Shown: in pieces, positions 34,437 through 43,847 of the stretch
Layout of the letters: the number at the start of each line of letters is the position of its first letter
Position numbering within the stretch: the stretch's first letter is position 1
NCBI GenBank assembly: GCA_944319935.1
Contig: CALUFM010000005.1
Coordinates: 111,928-175,927 of the forward strand
Source: an uncultured Prevotella sp.
GTDB taxonomy: Bacteria; Bacteroidota; Bacteroidia; Bacteroidales; Bacteroidaceae
DNA: 64,000 bases
Reading direction: 5' to 3'
Translations under genes and position numbers: made by a program
The notes under the pieces: generated by a model
What the model was told of the DNA's origin: nothing
The model's database searches: none
What the model saw: the letters and a program-made list of their open reading frames with translations, nothing else

Positions 34437-35540
34437 ATGACGCTATATCCCAAATTGATACTTGACGCCTTGGCTACGGTGACGTATCCGGGCACGAAGA
34501 AAAACTTGGTGGAGAGTGAGATGGTGGCCGACAACATGCGCATTGACGGCATGAAGGTGTCATTCTCGCTGATATTCCCACGCGATACTGACCCTTTTAT
34601 GAAGTCAACGCTGAAAGCCGCCGAGGCCGCAATACATTACCATGTCGGTGATGAAGTGGAAGTGACAATCACGGTGGAGACGAAATCAAAGCCTCGCCCC
34701 GAGCCGGGAAAGATGCTGCCGGGCGTTAAGAACATAGTGGCCGTAAGCTCCGGCAAGGGCGGAGTGGGCAAGAGTACCGTTGCCGCCAACTTGGCCATCG
34801 CTCTGGCGAGGCTCGGTTACAAGGTGGGGCTGCTTGATACAGACATCTTCGGCCCGTCGATGCCTAAGATGTTTGACGTTGAGGACGCGCGTCCATACGC
34901 CGTCAACAAGGACGGGCGCGACTTGATAGAGCCTGTCGAGAAGTATGGCGTCAAGCTTTTGAGCATAGGTTTCTTCGTCAACCCCGAGACGGCGACGCTC
35001 TGGCGAGGCGGAATGGCCTCCAACGCGCTGAAGCAGCTCATCGGCGACGCTGACTGGGGAGAGCTTGACTATTTCATATTGGACACGCCGCCGGGGACGA
35101 GCGACATCCACCTGACGCTTTTGCAGACGTTGGCCATCACGGGCGCGGTGATTGTAAGCACGCCGCAGAAAGTGGCCCTGGCCGACGCGCGCAAGGGCAT
35201 CGACATGTACATGAACGACAAGGTGAACGTGCCTGTACTCGGACTGGTGGAAAACATGGCTTGGTTTACGCCCGCCGAACTTCCTGAGAACAAGTATTAC
35301 ATCTTCGGCAAGGAGGGATGCAAGAACCTTGCAAAGGAAATGAACCTGCCGCTCTTGGCGCAAATCCCTGTGGTGCAGAGCATCTGCGAAAGCGGCGACG
35401 AAGGCAAGCCGGCGGCATTGGACGCTTCGACGATGACCGGACAGGCCTTCATCAACCTTGCACAGGCCGTGGTGACAGTTGTCAACAGGCGCAACAAGGA
35501 GCAAAGTCCGACGAAAATCGTGGAAGTGAAAAACCAATAA
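34437..35540 (+). CDS. apbC: Mrp/ApbC/NBP35 family Fe-S cluster carrier ATPase
   Basis: A 367-residue protein. An N-terminal MIP18-like domain (about 1-95; LIFPRDTDPFMKSTLKAAEA) is followed by the deviant Walker A GKGGVGKS at residues 106-113. Next come DTDIFGPSMPKMF and DYFILDTPPGTSDIHL (Walker B/switch), then VSTPQKVALADARKG. The usual CxxC of this family is not apparent in the C-terminal part: one cysteine is at FGKEGCKNLAKEM and another at QSICESGD. The protein loads [4Fe-4S] clusters onto targets. The position of the cluster ligands is worth checking. Confidence 0.93.
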   Translation: MTLYPKLILDALATVTYPGTKKNLVESEMVADNMRIDGMKVSFSLIFPRDTDPFMKSTLKAAEAAIHYHVGDEVEVTITVETKSKPRPEPGKMLPGVKNIVAVSSGKGGVGKSTVAANLAIALARLGYKVGLLDTDIFGPSMPKMFDVEDARPYAVNKDGRDLIEPVEKYGVKLLSIGFFVNPETATLWRGGMASNALKQLIGDADWGELDYFILDTPPGTSDIHLTLLQTLAITGAVIVSTPQKVALADARKGIDMYMNDKVNVPVLGLVENMAWFTPAELPENKYYIFGKEGCKNLAKEMNLPLLAQIPVVQSICESGDEGKPAALDASTMTGQAFINLAQAVVTVVNRRNKEQSPTKIVEVKNQ

Positions 35541-35542
35541 GA

Positions 35543-35582
35543 ACGTGAGTTCGGTATAAGACTTTTTTATTTGCAAACGAGC
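35543..35582. repeat. Two-copy element, GAGTTCGGTATAAGACTT, copy 1
   Basis: About 40 bases here match 60777-60816 closely. The shared core is GAGTTCGGyATAAGACTT followed by an AT stretch and CAAA. It lies just after apbC and runs into a hairpin. Confidence 0.5.
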
Positions 35583-35611
35583 CGCAACCCGTAAAGTTGT
35601 GGCTCGTTTGC
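35573..35611. terminator. Hairpin between apbC and cydB
   Basis: GCAAACGAGCCGCAAC (35573-35588) pairs with 35596-35611 with one mismatch around a 7-base loop. It lies between two converging genes and suits both. Confidence 0.7.
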
Positions 35612-35648
35612 GCAATATTCCCAACTTTTCATACCTCACTCCCTATTC

Positions 35649-36755
35649 TCAGCTCTTCTTGTCCATCTTCCTCCATACGTATGCTATGTAGGCGAGGACA
35701 AACGGAATGATGAGTGAGACCACAGACATGACCGACAGCGTGAACTCGCTGCTGCAACTGTTCGCTATCGTGAGGCTGCTATTCAAGTCGGCGGTTGACG
35801 GGTAGTAGACCGTGTCGTTTAGTCCGGCGCACAACAGCAGGCTAAGCACAACGAGTACCGCGCCGATGCCCGCCGGCCATATACCGCGCAGGTAAGACTG
35901 CTTGAAGATGGGTTTTACAGCCCCGAAGAGGAACAGCACGACGCCGACGAGCAGCATTGCGGCCAAAGGCCACATCTCGATGAAGTTGTCGAAATACTTG
36001 TATGGCTCGATGTATATTGTGCCGTCGGCCGGGTCAACGGCGTATCCGTCTTGTATCAGGATGTGCGCCAAGGCCACGAGGAAGAACACAAGGAAAGGCA
36101 CGAGGTTGCCCACTAAGCGCACTACGGCGCGTGCGCGTATGCCGTAGTTGTCAACATTGTTCATTATGTAAAGCACGCCGAGGACACGTGCCAGGAAGAA
36201 CACCGCGAAGCCGAATATCAGGTTCCATCCGTTGAGCAGGGCGTCGAGGCCGTGGCTGGCGTTCGCCCAACCGCTGATAATCGGGTTGGGGCCGTCAAGG
36301 ATGTTGCCTTTCTCGACGATGAAGTTCGCCCCGTTGAAGAACGTGGCCACGGCCACGCCGAGCAGCAGCGGGCCTACGGTGCCGTTGATGACGAGAAACC
36401 ACTGGAACGTGCGCGCCCCGAGCAGGTTGCCGAGCTTGCCCTGGAACTCGTAGCTTACGGCCTGCAGGACAAACGTGAACAGGATAATCATCCACAGCCA
36501 GTAAGCTCCGCCGAAGCTGGTGCTATAGAAAAGCGGGAACGAGGCGAAGAAAGCTCCGCCGAAGGTCACGAGCGTTGTGAACGTAAGTTCCCATTTCTTG
36601 CCGGTGGAATTTATAATCATCTGCCGCTCACTGTCGTTCCCGCCGAGGGAGAACAGCACGGAGTTGGCTCCTTGGACAAACATCATGAAGACCAACAACG
36701 CCCCCAACAGTGATACGAGGAACCACCAGTATTGTTGCAAAAAATCGTATGACAT
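35649..36755 (-). CDS. cydB: Cytochrome bd ubiquinol oxidase subunit II
   Basis: A 368-residue polytopic protein. It begins MSYDFLQQYWWFLVSLLGAL and contains MMFVQGANSVLFSLG, GAYWLWMIILFTFVLQAVSYE with the conserved YEF-type region near residue 100, FQWFLVINGTVGPLLLGVAV, and about eight membrane helices. CydB supports the haem-bearing CydA in the inner membrane; the pair reduces oxygen with quinol at high affinity. It lies 119 bases after cydA. Presence in a gut- or mouth-type anaerobe fits oxygen scavenging. Confidence 0.96.
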   Translation of the reverse strand: MSYDFLQQYWWFLVSLLGALLVFMMFVQGANSVLFSLGGNDSERQMIINSTGKKWELTFTTLVTFGGAFFASFPLFYSTSFGGAYWLWMIILFTFVLQAVSYEFQGKLGNLLGARTFQWFLVINGTVGPLLLGVAVATFFNGANFIVEKGNILDGPNPIISGWANASHGLDALLNGWNLIFGFAVFFLARVLGVLYIMNNVDNYGIRARAVVRLVGNLVPFLVFFLVALAHILIQDGYAVDPADGTIYIEPYKYFDNFIEMWPLAAMLLVGVVLFLFGAVKPIFKQSYLRGIWPAGIGAVLVVLSLLLCAGLNDTVYYPSTADLNSSLTIANSCSSEFTLSVMSVVSLIIPFVLAYIAYVWRKMDKKS

Positions 36756-36874
36756 AGTTCTATATTTTATAATTCGCTATTTGTTTTTTTGTAATCCGCA
36801 ACTCACGTCTTGAGCTTTATGCGTGCCATGTGAAGGTTGGACGCGCTTGTAAGCTTCGCGCCTTGCGTTGCCGG

Positions 36875-38467
36875 TCATTCGTTGCTTGAGTATTCAGGCC
36901 CTTTCTTCACTGCCTTGCACATGATGCTTATCTCCACTGCCAGCAGCAGGGTGAACAATGCGAGGAAGATGAAGAACGTCAGCATGACCGACCCCGCGCT
37001 TACGTCAGACACGGCAACCCACGTAGGCAGCATGTCCTGTATCGTCCAAGGCTGGCGTCCGAACTCTGCCACAACCCATCCCGCTTCGCTTGCGAGATAG
37101 CCCAAGGGCAGCAACGCCATGCCCGCGATGTGGAGCCAGCGCATCTTTGTGATGTCCTTCTTGTAAGAAAGGAATGTCGATACGGCGAAGAACAGCAGGA
37201 AGAGCGTGCCCAAACCTACCATCACGCGGAAAGCCCAGAAGCACACGGGGATGAACGGCACGATTTGTTCAGCTTCGCTGATGTAGCCGTATCCGAAGTA
37301 TTTCATGTTCTCGTCCAGGGTCTTGCGGTGGGTCGCCGCTGCGGCCTCGTCTTCCGCTTCCTTGGCTTCGCGGTAGCCTGACAGGGCCGCTATGGCGAGG
37401 CGTCCGCGCTCCATCTTCTCCTTGAGCGGCACGGCCGTGGTGCCGTCGGGCATGGTGTAGCCGCCTTTTATGATGTCGTTGATGCCTGGCACGTAGCCGT
37501 CCATGTCGCGTGTGGCGAGGAATGACAGCATCTTTGGCATGGCGAGCTTCATCGCCGGCTCTTCGCCTGAGGCGTAGTCGGGCTGAGTGAAGGGGTTGAC
37601 GGCCGCCACTACGGTGAGTCCTTCGCCGTGTCCGCCGTCGTAAAGGGCCTCCATTGCGGCGAGCTTCATAGGCTGCGCCTTGGCCACCATGTAGGCCGAG
37701 CTGTCGCCCGTGTGGATGGCGAGGAGCGATGCCACGAGGCCGACAACCGACGCTATCCTCATGCTCTGCACGGCCAGGCGGCGGTCGTTGTCGGCCTGTC
37801 GGTCGTCACGGTGCTTCTTGAACATGAGGTAACAGCTTACGGCCACGGTGAATATCGCGCCTATGACCCATGCTGATATTACGGTGTGGAAGAACTTGTC
37901 GATGGCGAAAGGCGACAAGGCCACCTCGGCGAACGATGTCATCTCGTTGCGCATTGTGTCGGGATTGAACGCCTGTCCTACGGGATATTGCATCCATGCG
38001 TTGGCCACGAGTATCCACCAGGCCGATATTGTGGCCCCGAGGCCTGTCAGCCACGTGGCGGCCAGGTGGAAGCCGCGCGACACTTTCTCCCATCCGAAGA
38101 ACATCACGCCGACGAACGTGGCCTCGAGGAAGAAGGCCACGATGCCCTCAACGGCGAGCGGCGCGCCGAAGATGTCGCCCACGAGCCATGAGTAGTTGCT
38201 CCAGTTCGTGCCGAACTCGAACTCGAGGATGATGCCCGTGGCCACTCCCATGGCGAAGTTGATGCCGAACAGCTTCTGCCAGAAGCGCGAAGCGTCTTTC
38301 CAGAACGTTTTGCCCGTGCGGTAATAACATGTCTCCATGATGCCCATGATTAGCGCGAGGCCAAGGGTGAGCGGCACGAAGAGCCAGTGGTAGATGGCTG
38401 TCAGGGCGAACTGCGCCCTCGACCAGTCAACCGTGCCGGTGCTTATGCCTAATAATAAGTCGTCCAT
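36875..38467 (-). CDS. cydA: Cytochrome bd ubiquinol oxidase subunit I
   Basis: A 530-residue protein, long-form CydA. It begins with DWSRAQFALTAIYHWLFVPL holding a haem-ligand histidine, and GIMETCYYRTGKTFWKD. Then come FAMGVATGIILEFEFGTNWS with the conserved glutamates of the haem site, VGWVVAEFGRQPW near residue 460, and TFFIFLALFTLLLAVEISI. The Q-loop region (residues about 240-380, rich in Ala/Glu) contains long charged stretches. It lies 26 bases after a DUF4492 gene and before cydB on the same strand. Confidence 0.97.
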   Translation of the reverse strand: MDDLLLGISTGTVDWSRAQFALTAIYHWLFVPLTLGLALIMGIMETCYYRTGKTFWKDASRFWQKLFGINFAMGVATGIILEFEFGTNWSNYSWLVGDIFGAPLAVEGIVAFFLEATFVGVMFFGWEKVSRGFHLAATWLTGLGATISAWWILVANAWMQYPVGQAFNPDTMRNEMTSFAEVALSPFAIDKFFHTVISAWVIGAIFTVAVSCYLMFKKHRDDRQADNDRRLAVQSMRIASVVGLVASLLAIHTGDSSAYMVAKAQPMKLAAMEALYDGGHGEGLTVVAAVNPFTQPDYASGEEPAMKLAMPKMLSFLATRDMDGYVPGINDIIKGGYTMPDGTTAVPLKEKMERGRLAIAALSGYREAKEAEDEAAAATHRKTLDENMKYFGYGYISEAEQIVPFIPVCFWAFRVMVGLGTLFLLFFAVSTFLSYKKDITKMRWLHIAGMALLPLGYLASEAGWVVAEFGRQPWTIQDMLPTWVAVSDVSAGSVMLTFFIFLALFTLLLAVEISIMCKAVKKGPEYSSNE

Positions 38468-38493
38468 ATTGTTATGTTTTTAATGGTTGTGCT

Positions 38494-38709
38494 TTATTTG
38501 TCGCCGGCCGCCCTTTCCGTGATTTGCATTGACACGTAGGATGCCTTGTCGCCGTCGGCGGCTTTCTCGCTTAAAACGTCAGGCATGAAGAACAGCCTCA
38601 GGACGATGAAGATGACGGCGAGCTTCACGATTATTACCGCCCAGAGGGTCTTGCCAATGGTCATCTGGGCGAAGCCTTCACGGTAAAAGTTTATTATGTT
38701 TCTTATCAT
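38494..38709 (-). CDS. DUF4492 small membrane protein of the cyd operon
   Basis: I start at the ATG at 38709 (MIRNIINFYREGF), the usual beginning of DUF4492; the frame upstream adds six residues of no similarity. The 71 residues have one membrane helix (TLWAVIIVKLAVIFIVLRLFF) and the short motif MTIGKTLW. DUF4492 genes regularly precede cydA in Bacteroidota and Campylobacterota, so a role as a small bd-oxidase subunit or assembly factor, like CydX, is plausible but unproven. Confidence 0.88.
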   Translation of the reverse strand: MIRNIINFYREGFAQMTIGKTLWAVIIVKLAVIFIVLRLFFMPDVLSEKAADGDKASYVSMQITERAAGDK

Positions 38710-38805
38710 GATACGGTCGGTTGGCAAGGTTAAAGGTTGTCATTTGCCGGCCTTCCTTGCGCCGCGTTTGCCCGGCGACGCTTGGCCTTGTCTTTATCCG
38801 TTTTG

Positions 38806-38888
38806 TAAAAGGTGGCCTTTTGGTTTGCGAAAGGCCGCGTTTCGTGTCGTGGTTTGCCGCCTTTTGCACGGCAAAAAGCCACATATTG
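38806..38888. repeat. Dispersed AAAGGC/GCCTTTT-type intergenic repeat, copy 7
   Basis: TTTTGTAAAAGGTGGCCTTT, TTTGCGAAAGGCCGCG and GTTTGCCGCCTTTTGC then GGCAAAAAGCCACA lie in the 380-base gap between the divergent cyd operon and the coiled-coil gene. Confidence 0.6.
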
Positions 38889-38916
38889 CAGACACGCCGG
38901 ATATATGTTGTCTTTG

Positions 38917-38924
38917 CAAATATA
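38917..38924 (-). promoter_or_regulatory. -7 element of the cyd operon
   Basis: The minus strand reads TATATTTG about 207 bases before the DUF4492 start. The long leader would include the dispersed repeat. Confidence 0.45.
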
Positions 38925-39029
38925 ATGAAACATTTTTGATTTTGTTCGAAAATTCGGTAAATATTGCTAATTTTCCCCTTGCTGATATTTATACTTCGGA
39001 ATTTGTTATGATTTTTAATGGAAATAGGT

Positions 39030-39037
39030 TAATTTTG
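39030..39037 (+). promoter_or_regulatory. -7 element of the coiled-coil gene
   Basis: TAATTTTG, 52 bases before the ATG. Confidence 0.5.
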
Positions 39038-39089
39038 CATTGTTGTATAATATCGAAAAGGTAAAACGGATAAAAACAGTTAAGAAGAT

Positions 39090-39962
39090 ATGAACAAGAA
39101 AGTCATCATCCCCGCGGTCATTGTGGGCTTGCTGCTGTTGGGCGGCATCGTGTATCTCGCCATAAGCCTGAACCAGCAGAAACAGGCCAACAAGGACATG
39201 CAAGAACTGGCAGAGCTGGACAAGAAAGAGATGGAGAACGAGTATCAGATGTTCGCCGACCAGTACAGCGAACTGAAGACGCAGATAAACAACGACTCCA
39301 TAATAGAGCAGCTCACACAGGAGCAACTGAAGACGGAGAAGCTGCTCGAGGAACTGAGGAATGTCAAGGCTTCAGACGCGCGCGAGATTGCAAGGCTGAA
39401 GAAAGAGCTGGCCACATGCCGCGCCGTGATACGCAGCTACATCCTTGAAATCGACTCGCTGAATCGCCTCAACCAGAACCTAACGGCCGAGAACACTCGC
39501 GTGAAGGGGCAGTACGCCGAGGCCACAAGGCAGATTGAGGGGCTTAACGCCGACAAGCAGACCCTCTCGGAGAAGGTGGCCATAGCCGCGCAGCTTGATG
39601 CCACGGGCATAAGCATGACCCTGAAGAACAAGAGGGGCAAGGCCACCAAGAAGGTGAAGAGGTGCAAGACGATACAGGTGAACTTCAACATAGCCAAGAA
39701 CGTTACTGCGGCCAACGGCAACAAGACCGTCTACGTGCGCATAACCACGCCGACGGGTTCGGTGCTTTCGTCGGGCGGAACGTTCCCGTATGAGAACAAG
39801 AACCTGCAATACTCGATGAGGAAGGCCGTAGAGTACACGGGCAACGAGACTCCCGTGACGATGTATTGGACGGTCAAGGAGTTTCTCAGCGAGGGCACTT
39901 ACAACGTCAGCATCTTCGCTGACGGCAACATGATAGGCTCAAGGAACTTCACGTTCAAGTAA
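39090..39962 (+). CDS. Membrane-anchored coiled-coil protein, function unknown
   Basis: A 290-residue protein with one N-terminal helix (VIIPAVIVGLLLLGGIVYLAI). A periplasmic coiled-coil spans about residues 35-165 (MQELAELDKKEMENEYQMF, EQLKTEKLLEELRNV, LNRLNQNLTAENTRVKGQY). The C-terminal beta-rich domain includes TIQVNFNIAKNVTAANG and VYVRITTPTGSVLSS. A similar domain follows coiled-coils in Bacteroidota proteins I know only as hypothetical. It lies 84 bases before a TolC gene on the same strand, so a link with that exporter is possible. Confidence 0.7.
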   Translation: MNKKVIIPAVIVGLLLLGGIVYLAISLNQQKQANKDMQELAELDKKEMENEYQMFADQYSELKTQINNDSIIEQLTQEQLKTEKLLEELRNVKASDAREIARLKKELATCRAVIRSYILEIDSLNRLNQNLTAENTRVKGQYAEATRQIEGLNADKQTLSEKVAIAAQLDATGISMTLKNKRGKATKKVKRCKTIQVNFNIAKNVTAANGNKTVYVRITTPTGSVLSSGGTFPYENKNLQYSMRKAVEYTGNETPVTMYWTVKEFLSEGTYNVSIFADGNMIGSRNFTFK

Positions 39963-40046
39963 CTCCCGCGCCGTGCCGCCATGCGCCGCCGTGCGTGGTA
40001 GCCGGCTTTCGCAGATGTTATTGGCAAGAAAGGCAATTTTAAGACA

Positions 40047-41588
40047 ATGAAGCATGGTATGCTGAATAACAATCTTGTGGCAAGGCTCGTTGGCGGGCGT
40101 TGCCGCTGTGGGGTGCTGTTGCTGCTTGTGGCGGCGGTGCTGCCCGCCAAGGCGCAACAGGTGTTGTCGCTTGACAGTTGTCGTGCCATGGCCCTGCGCA
40201 ACAACAAGCAACTTAACATAGCCAAGCTGAAGCAGGACGTGGCGCGCGACACCCGCAAGGCCGCACGCACCAAGTACCTGCCGCATGTTGACGTGCTTGG
40301 CGGATATGAGTTCATGAGCAGGGAAATCTCCATACTCAACGACGAGCAGAAGGGGGCGTTGGGCGGCCTCGGCACTACGGCCGCCGGGAACATCGGCAAC
40401 ACCATGTCGTCAGTCATCTCGGAGCTGGTAGGGCAGGGCGTGATAACGCAGCAGACGGCCAACTCGCTCGGCAACATTGCCAACAAGCTGTCGCCAAGCA
40501 TAGAACAGGCCGGCAACGCCATGGGCAAGACGATAAGCGACGCTTTCAGGACGGACACGCGCAACATCTTCACCGCTTCGGTGATGGTGACCCAGCCGAT
40601 ATACATGGGTGGCAGCATTGTGGCCGCCAACAAGATTGCCGACCTGAGCGAGCAGCTCGCCGCGAACGACATGGCCAGCCGGACGCAGAATGTAGTGTAT
40701 GACGTTGACAACGCTTATTGGACTGTCGTGTCGTTGAAGCATAAGCAGAGACTTGCCGAAAGCTATCTCGAACTGGTGAAGAGGTTGAGCGGCGACGTGC
40801 ATAAGATGATAAGGGAAGGCGTGGCCACGAGGGCTGACGGCCTGAAGGTCGACGTCAAGGTGAACGAGGCGGAGATGCAGCTTATGCAGGTTGACAACGG
40901 ACTTTCACTGGCAAAGATGTTGCTCTGCCAGTTGTGCGGACTGCCGATATCGGGCGACATCGTTCTCGCCGATGAGGACAAGGATGACGTGTCGTCGGTT
41001 GAAACCGCTGCGGCGGCCGACGTTTCGGCGGCGTTGGAAAACCGCCACGAGCTTAAAATGCTCGAAAACACCGTTGACATAAGCCGGCAAGCCACGCGCT
41101 TGGTGCGTGCGGCATATTTGCCGCAAGTGGCTTTGACGGGCGGATACCTTGTCACCAATCCGTCGCTTTACAATGGTTTCGAGAAAAAGTTTTCAGGTGT
41201 TTGGAACATTGGCGTGATAGTCAGGATTCCGGTTTGGAATTGGTTTGAAAGCACTTACAAGATACGCGCCAGCAAGACGGCAACGAGCATGGCAATGCTT
41301 GAGCTTGACGATGCGCGCGAGAAGGTGGAACTGCAGGTGAACCAAAGCTCGTTCAAGGTTGACGAAGCCAACAAGCGGCTGGCCATGGCGAAAAAAAACA
41401 CCGAGCAGGCTGATGAGAACCTGCGTTGCGCCAACCTTGGATTCAAGGAGGGCGTGATGGATGTCACCGACGTGATGGCCGCGCAGACGGCGTGGCTTCA
41501 GGCTCGTTCGCAGAAAATCGACGCCGACATTGACGTCAAGCTGACGCAGATAAACTTGAAGAAAGTGCTTGGAGAGACATTATATTGA
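40047..41588 (+). CDS. TolC family outer-membrane efflux protein
   Basis: A 513-residue protein with a signal peptide (CGVLLLLVAAVLPAKAQ) and the two OEP repeats. The first has LDSCRAMALRNNKQLNIAKL near residue 37. The second has REGVATRADGLKVDVKVNEAEM and NLGFKEGVMDVTDVMAAQTAW. It forms the outer-membrane barrel and periplasmic tunnel. It is followed by an HlyD adaptor and two ABC-2 permeases with short gaps, a complete tripartite exporter except for a separate ATPase, which is not seen in this window. Confidence 0.93.
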   Translation: MKHGMLNNNLVARLVGGRCRCGVLLLLVAAVLPAKAQQVLSLDSCRAMALRNNKQLNIAKLKQDVARDTRKAARTKYLPHVDVLGGYEFMSREISILNDEQKGALGGLGTTAAGNIGNTMSSVISELVGQGVITQQTANSLGNIANKLSPSIEQAGNAMGKTISDAFRTDTRNIFTASVMVTQPIYMGGSIVAANKIADLSEQLAANDMASRTQNVVYDVDNAYWTVVSLKHKQRLAESYLELVKRLSGDVHKMIREGVATRADGLKVDVKVNEAEMQLMQVDNGLSLAKMLLCQLCGLPISGDIVLADEDKDDVSSVETAAAADVSAALENRHELKMLENTVDISRQATRLVRAAYLPQVALTGGYLVTNPSLYNGFEKKFSGVWNIGVIVRIPVWNWFESTYKIRASKTATSMAMLELDDAREKVELQVNQSSFKVDEANKRLAMAKKNTEQADENLRCANLGFKEGVMDVTDVMAAQTAWLQARSQKIDADIDVKLTQINLKKVLGETLY

Positions 41589-41638
41589 CAGGAGCAAGCA
41601 AAAGGCTTGTCCTTTCCGGTTTTATAAATACATTGATT

Positions 41639-42637
41639 ATGGAAAAAAAGACACAACATAACAACATATTGCTTGCCACGCTCGCCTTTGCGGCGGTGGT
41701 GGTTATTGTGGGAGTTATCGGCTTGCTCACTTTCGGGCGCACGCCCGACGTCATCCAGGGAGAGGTGGAAGTGTCTGAATACAGGGTGTCAAGCAAGGTG
41801 CCCGGGCGCATTCTCGAGCTTCGTGTCAAGGAAGGCGACTATGTCCGTGTGGGTGATACGCTTGCCATTCTTGACGCTCCTGACATTGAGGCCAAGAAGA
41901 CTCAGGCCGAAGGCGCGGAGAGTGCCGCCGCCGCGTTGAGCGACATGGCCGACAACGGTGCCCGCCGCGAGCAGGTGCAGGGGGCGTTTCAGGTGTGGCA
42001 ACAGGCCAAGGCCGGCCTCGATATTGCCGAGAAATCGTATAACCGTGTGCAGCGTTTGTTCGACGAGGGCGTCATGAGTGCGCAGAAGCGTGATGAGGCA
42101 TACGCAAATTACAAGGCCATGGAGGCTCAGGCCAAGGCCGCCAAGAGCCAGTATGACATGGCCGTGGCTGGTGCGCGCTGTGAGGAGCGGGCCGCCGCCG
42201 CCGCTCAAGTGAGAAGGGCGAAAGGTGCCGTTCAGGAGGTGAACTCATACATCCACGAGACCGTTCAGGTTGCCCAGATGGAGGGAGAGGTGAGCGATGT
42301 GTATCCGAAAGTTGGCGAACTGGTCGGCGCCGGGTCGCCTATAATGAGCATATCCATATTGAGTGACAAGTGGGGAACGTTCAATGTGCGTGAAGACCAG
42401 CTCAACGGATTGAAAATTGGAGACATGTTTACGGCATACAGTCCGGCGTTCAACAAGGACATCCGCATGAAAGTGTATTACATCAAGGACGAAGGCAGCT
42501 ATGCGGTGTGGAAGGCCACGAAGAGCAACGGCCAGTATGACTTGAAGACTTTTGAGGTGAAAGCGCGCCCGGTGGACAATATCGACGGGCTGCGTCCTGG
42601 CATGTCGCTTGTAGTTAAGGGTAAGACTGTGAAATAG
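41639..42637 (+). CDS. HlyD family membrane fusion (adaptor) protein
   Basis: The start is the ATG at 41639 (MEKKTQHNN); codons upstream belong to a gap after tolC. The 332 residues have one membrane helix (ILLATLAFAAVVVIVGVIGLL). They then have a biotinyl-lipoyl half (YRVSSKVPGRILELRVKEGD), a coiled-coil (QAEGAESAAAALSDMADNG, NRVQRLFDEGVMSAQKRD), a second half-lipoyl (VSDVYPKVGELVGAG), and a beta-barrel domain. It bridges the inner-membrane permeases and the TolC protein. Confidence 0.93.
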   Translation: MEKKTQHNNILLATLAFAAVVVIVGVIGLLTFGRTPDVIQGEVEVSEYRVSSKVPGRILELRVKEGDYVRVGDTLAILDAPDIEAKKTQAEGAESAAAALSDMADNGARREQVQGAFQVWQQAKAGLDIAEKSYNRVQRLFDEGVMSAQKRDEAYANYKAMEAQAKAAKSQYDMAVAGARCEERAAAAAQVRRAKGAVQEVNSYIHETVQVAQMEGEVSDVYPKVGELVGAGSPIMSISILSDKWGTFNVREDQLNGLKIGDMFTAYSPAFNKDIRMKVYYIKDEGSYAVWKATKSNGQYDLKTFEVKARPVDNIDGLRPGMSLVVKGKTVK

Positions 42638-42644
42638 TGGAACG

Positions 42645-43820
42645 ATGGAGCGCAGTGTCTTGGGCAGGATTTGCGACGTCGCCCGCCGTGAGTGCGGCAT
42701 AATGGGGCGGAACAAGATGTACTTGTTCTGCATGGTGGTGTTCCCCATTGTCGTCATCGTGTTCTTCACTTCGCTTATGTCAAACGGCCAACCGACCGAT
42801 ATGCCGGTGGGAGTGGTTGACCTTGACAATACGTCTACTACCCGTGAACTTGTAAGGAGGCTTGACGCGTTCCAGTCAACCGAGGTCGTTGCCCGTTACG
42901 CCAGCGTCTCCGATGCGCGCAGAGCCATTCAGCGTAACGAAATCTATGCGTTTCTTTACATCCCCAAGGGCACTACCGCGGGGCTGTTGTCAATGCGCCA
43001 GCCCAAGATTTCGTTTTATTACAGTTCGGCGTCTTACACTGCCGGCGCGTTGCTTTTCCGTGACTTGAAGACAATTTGCACGCTTGGTTCTGCCAGTGTG
43101 GGGGCTTCTTTGTTGAGCGCGAAGGGCTTGACAGAGGCTCAGGTAATGAGTTTCCTACAGCCGGTTGTCGTTGACCTGCATACGGTGAACAACCCGATGA
43201 TAAATTACAGCGTTTATCTTAACACGATGTTGATACCCGGTTGCCTGATGCTCTTTATCTTTTTGATGACGGCTTATTCGCTGGGCACGGAATTGAAGTT
43301 CAACTCCGCCAAGGAATGGCTTGCCGCTTCAGGCGACAACATATCGGTGGCGATTGTCGGAAAGATGCTCCCGCAGACGCTGGTTTACCTCGCCATAATG
43401 TACGTTTACATGTTTTATGTCTTCGGGGTGTTGCACTTCCCCCATCCCGGAGGCACTGGCTACATAATCTTGTTGGGGCTGCTTACGGTGTTGGCTTCAC
43501 AGGGATTTGGCATTTTCGTGTTCGGACTTGTGCCGTCTTTGCGCATGTCCATGAGTATATGTTGCCTGTGGGCGGTGTTGAGCTATTCGCTTTCGGGCAC
43601 GGCGTTCCCGTTGTCTGCCATGGACGCTGAACTCAAGGCGATAGCCTTGTTGTTCCCTTTGAGGCATTATTACATGATATACCAGCTCAACATATTCAAC
43701 GGCTACCCGATAAGCTACTCATGGTTTTACGTGGGGGCGATGCTCTTGTTTGCCGCGTTGCCGCTGCTTGTGGCCGGTAGGATAAAGAAGAATGTCGTGG
43801 AATACCAGTATTTGCCATGA
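42645..43820 (+). CDS. ABC-2 type permease (YhhJ/YbhR-like), first
   Basis: A 391-residue protein. One N-terminal helix (LFCMVVFPIVVIVFFTSL) is followed by a periplasmic domain of about 170 residues (DMPVGVVDLDNTSTTREL, FLYIPKGTTAGLL). Five more helices come near the end (LIPGCLMLFIFLMTAYSLG, YIILLGLLTVLASQGFG). This is the ABC2_membrane_3 layout. It starts seven bases after the HlyD stop. The second permease follows 27 bases later, so they may form a heterodimer. There is no nucleotide-binding domain in either. Confidence 0.9.
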   Translation: MERSVLGRICDVARRECGIMGRNKMYLFCMVVFPIVVIVFFTSLMSNGQPTDMPVGVVDLDNTSTTRELVRRLDAFQSTEVVARYASVSDARRAIQRNEIYAFLYIPKGTTAGLLSMRQPKISFYYSSASYTAGALLFRDLKTICTLGSASVGASLLSAKGLTEAQVMSFLQPVVVDLHTVNNPMINYSVYLNTMLIPGCLMLFIFLMTAYSLGTELKFNSAKEWLAASGDNISVAIVGKMLPQTLVYLAIMYVYMFYVFGVLHFPHPGGTGYIILLGLLTVLASQGFGIFVFGLVPSLRMSMSICCLWAVLSYSLSGTAFPLSAMDAELKAIALLFPLRHYYMIYQLNIFNGYPISYSWFYVGAMLLFAALPLLVAGRIKKNVVEYQYLP

Positions 43821-43847
43821 CGCAGTTTGTGGCGTTCGATTGAGAAA

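Noticed and set aside
34686..35639. 317-codon open frame on the minus strand
   Set aside because: Antisense to apbC with its clear P-loop; rich in Arg/His/Val as typical for shadows.
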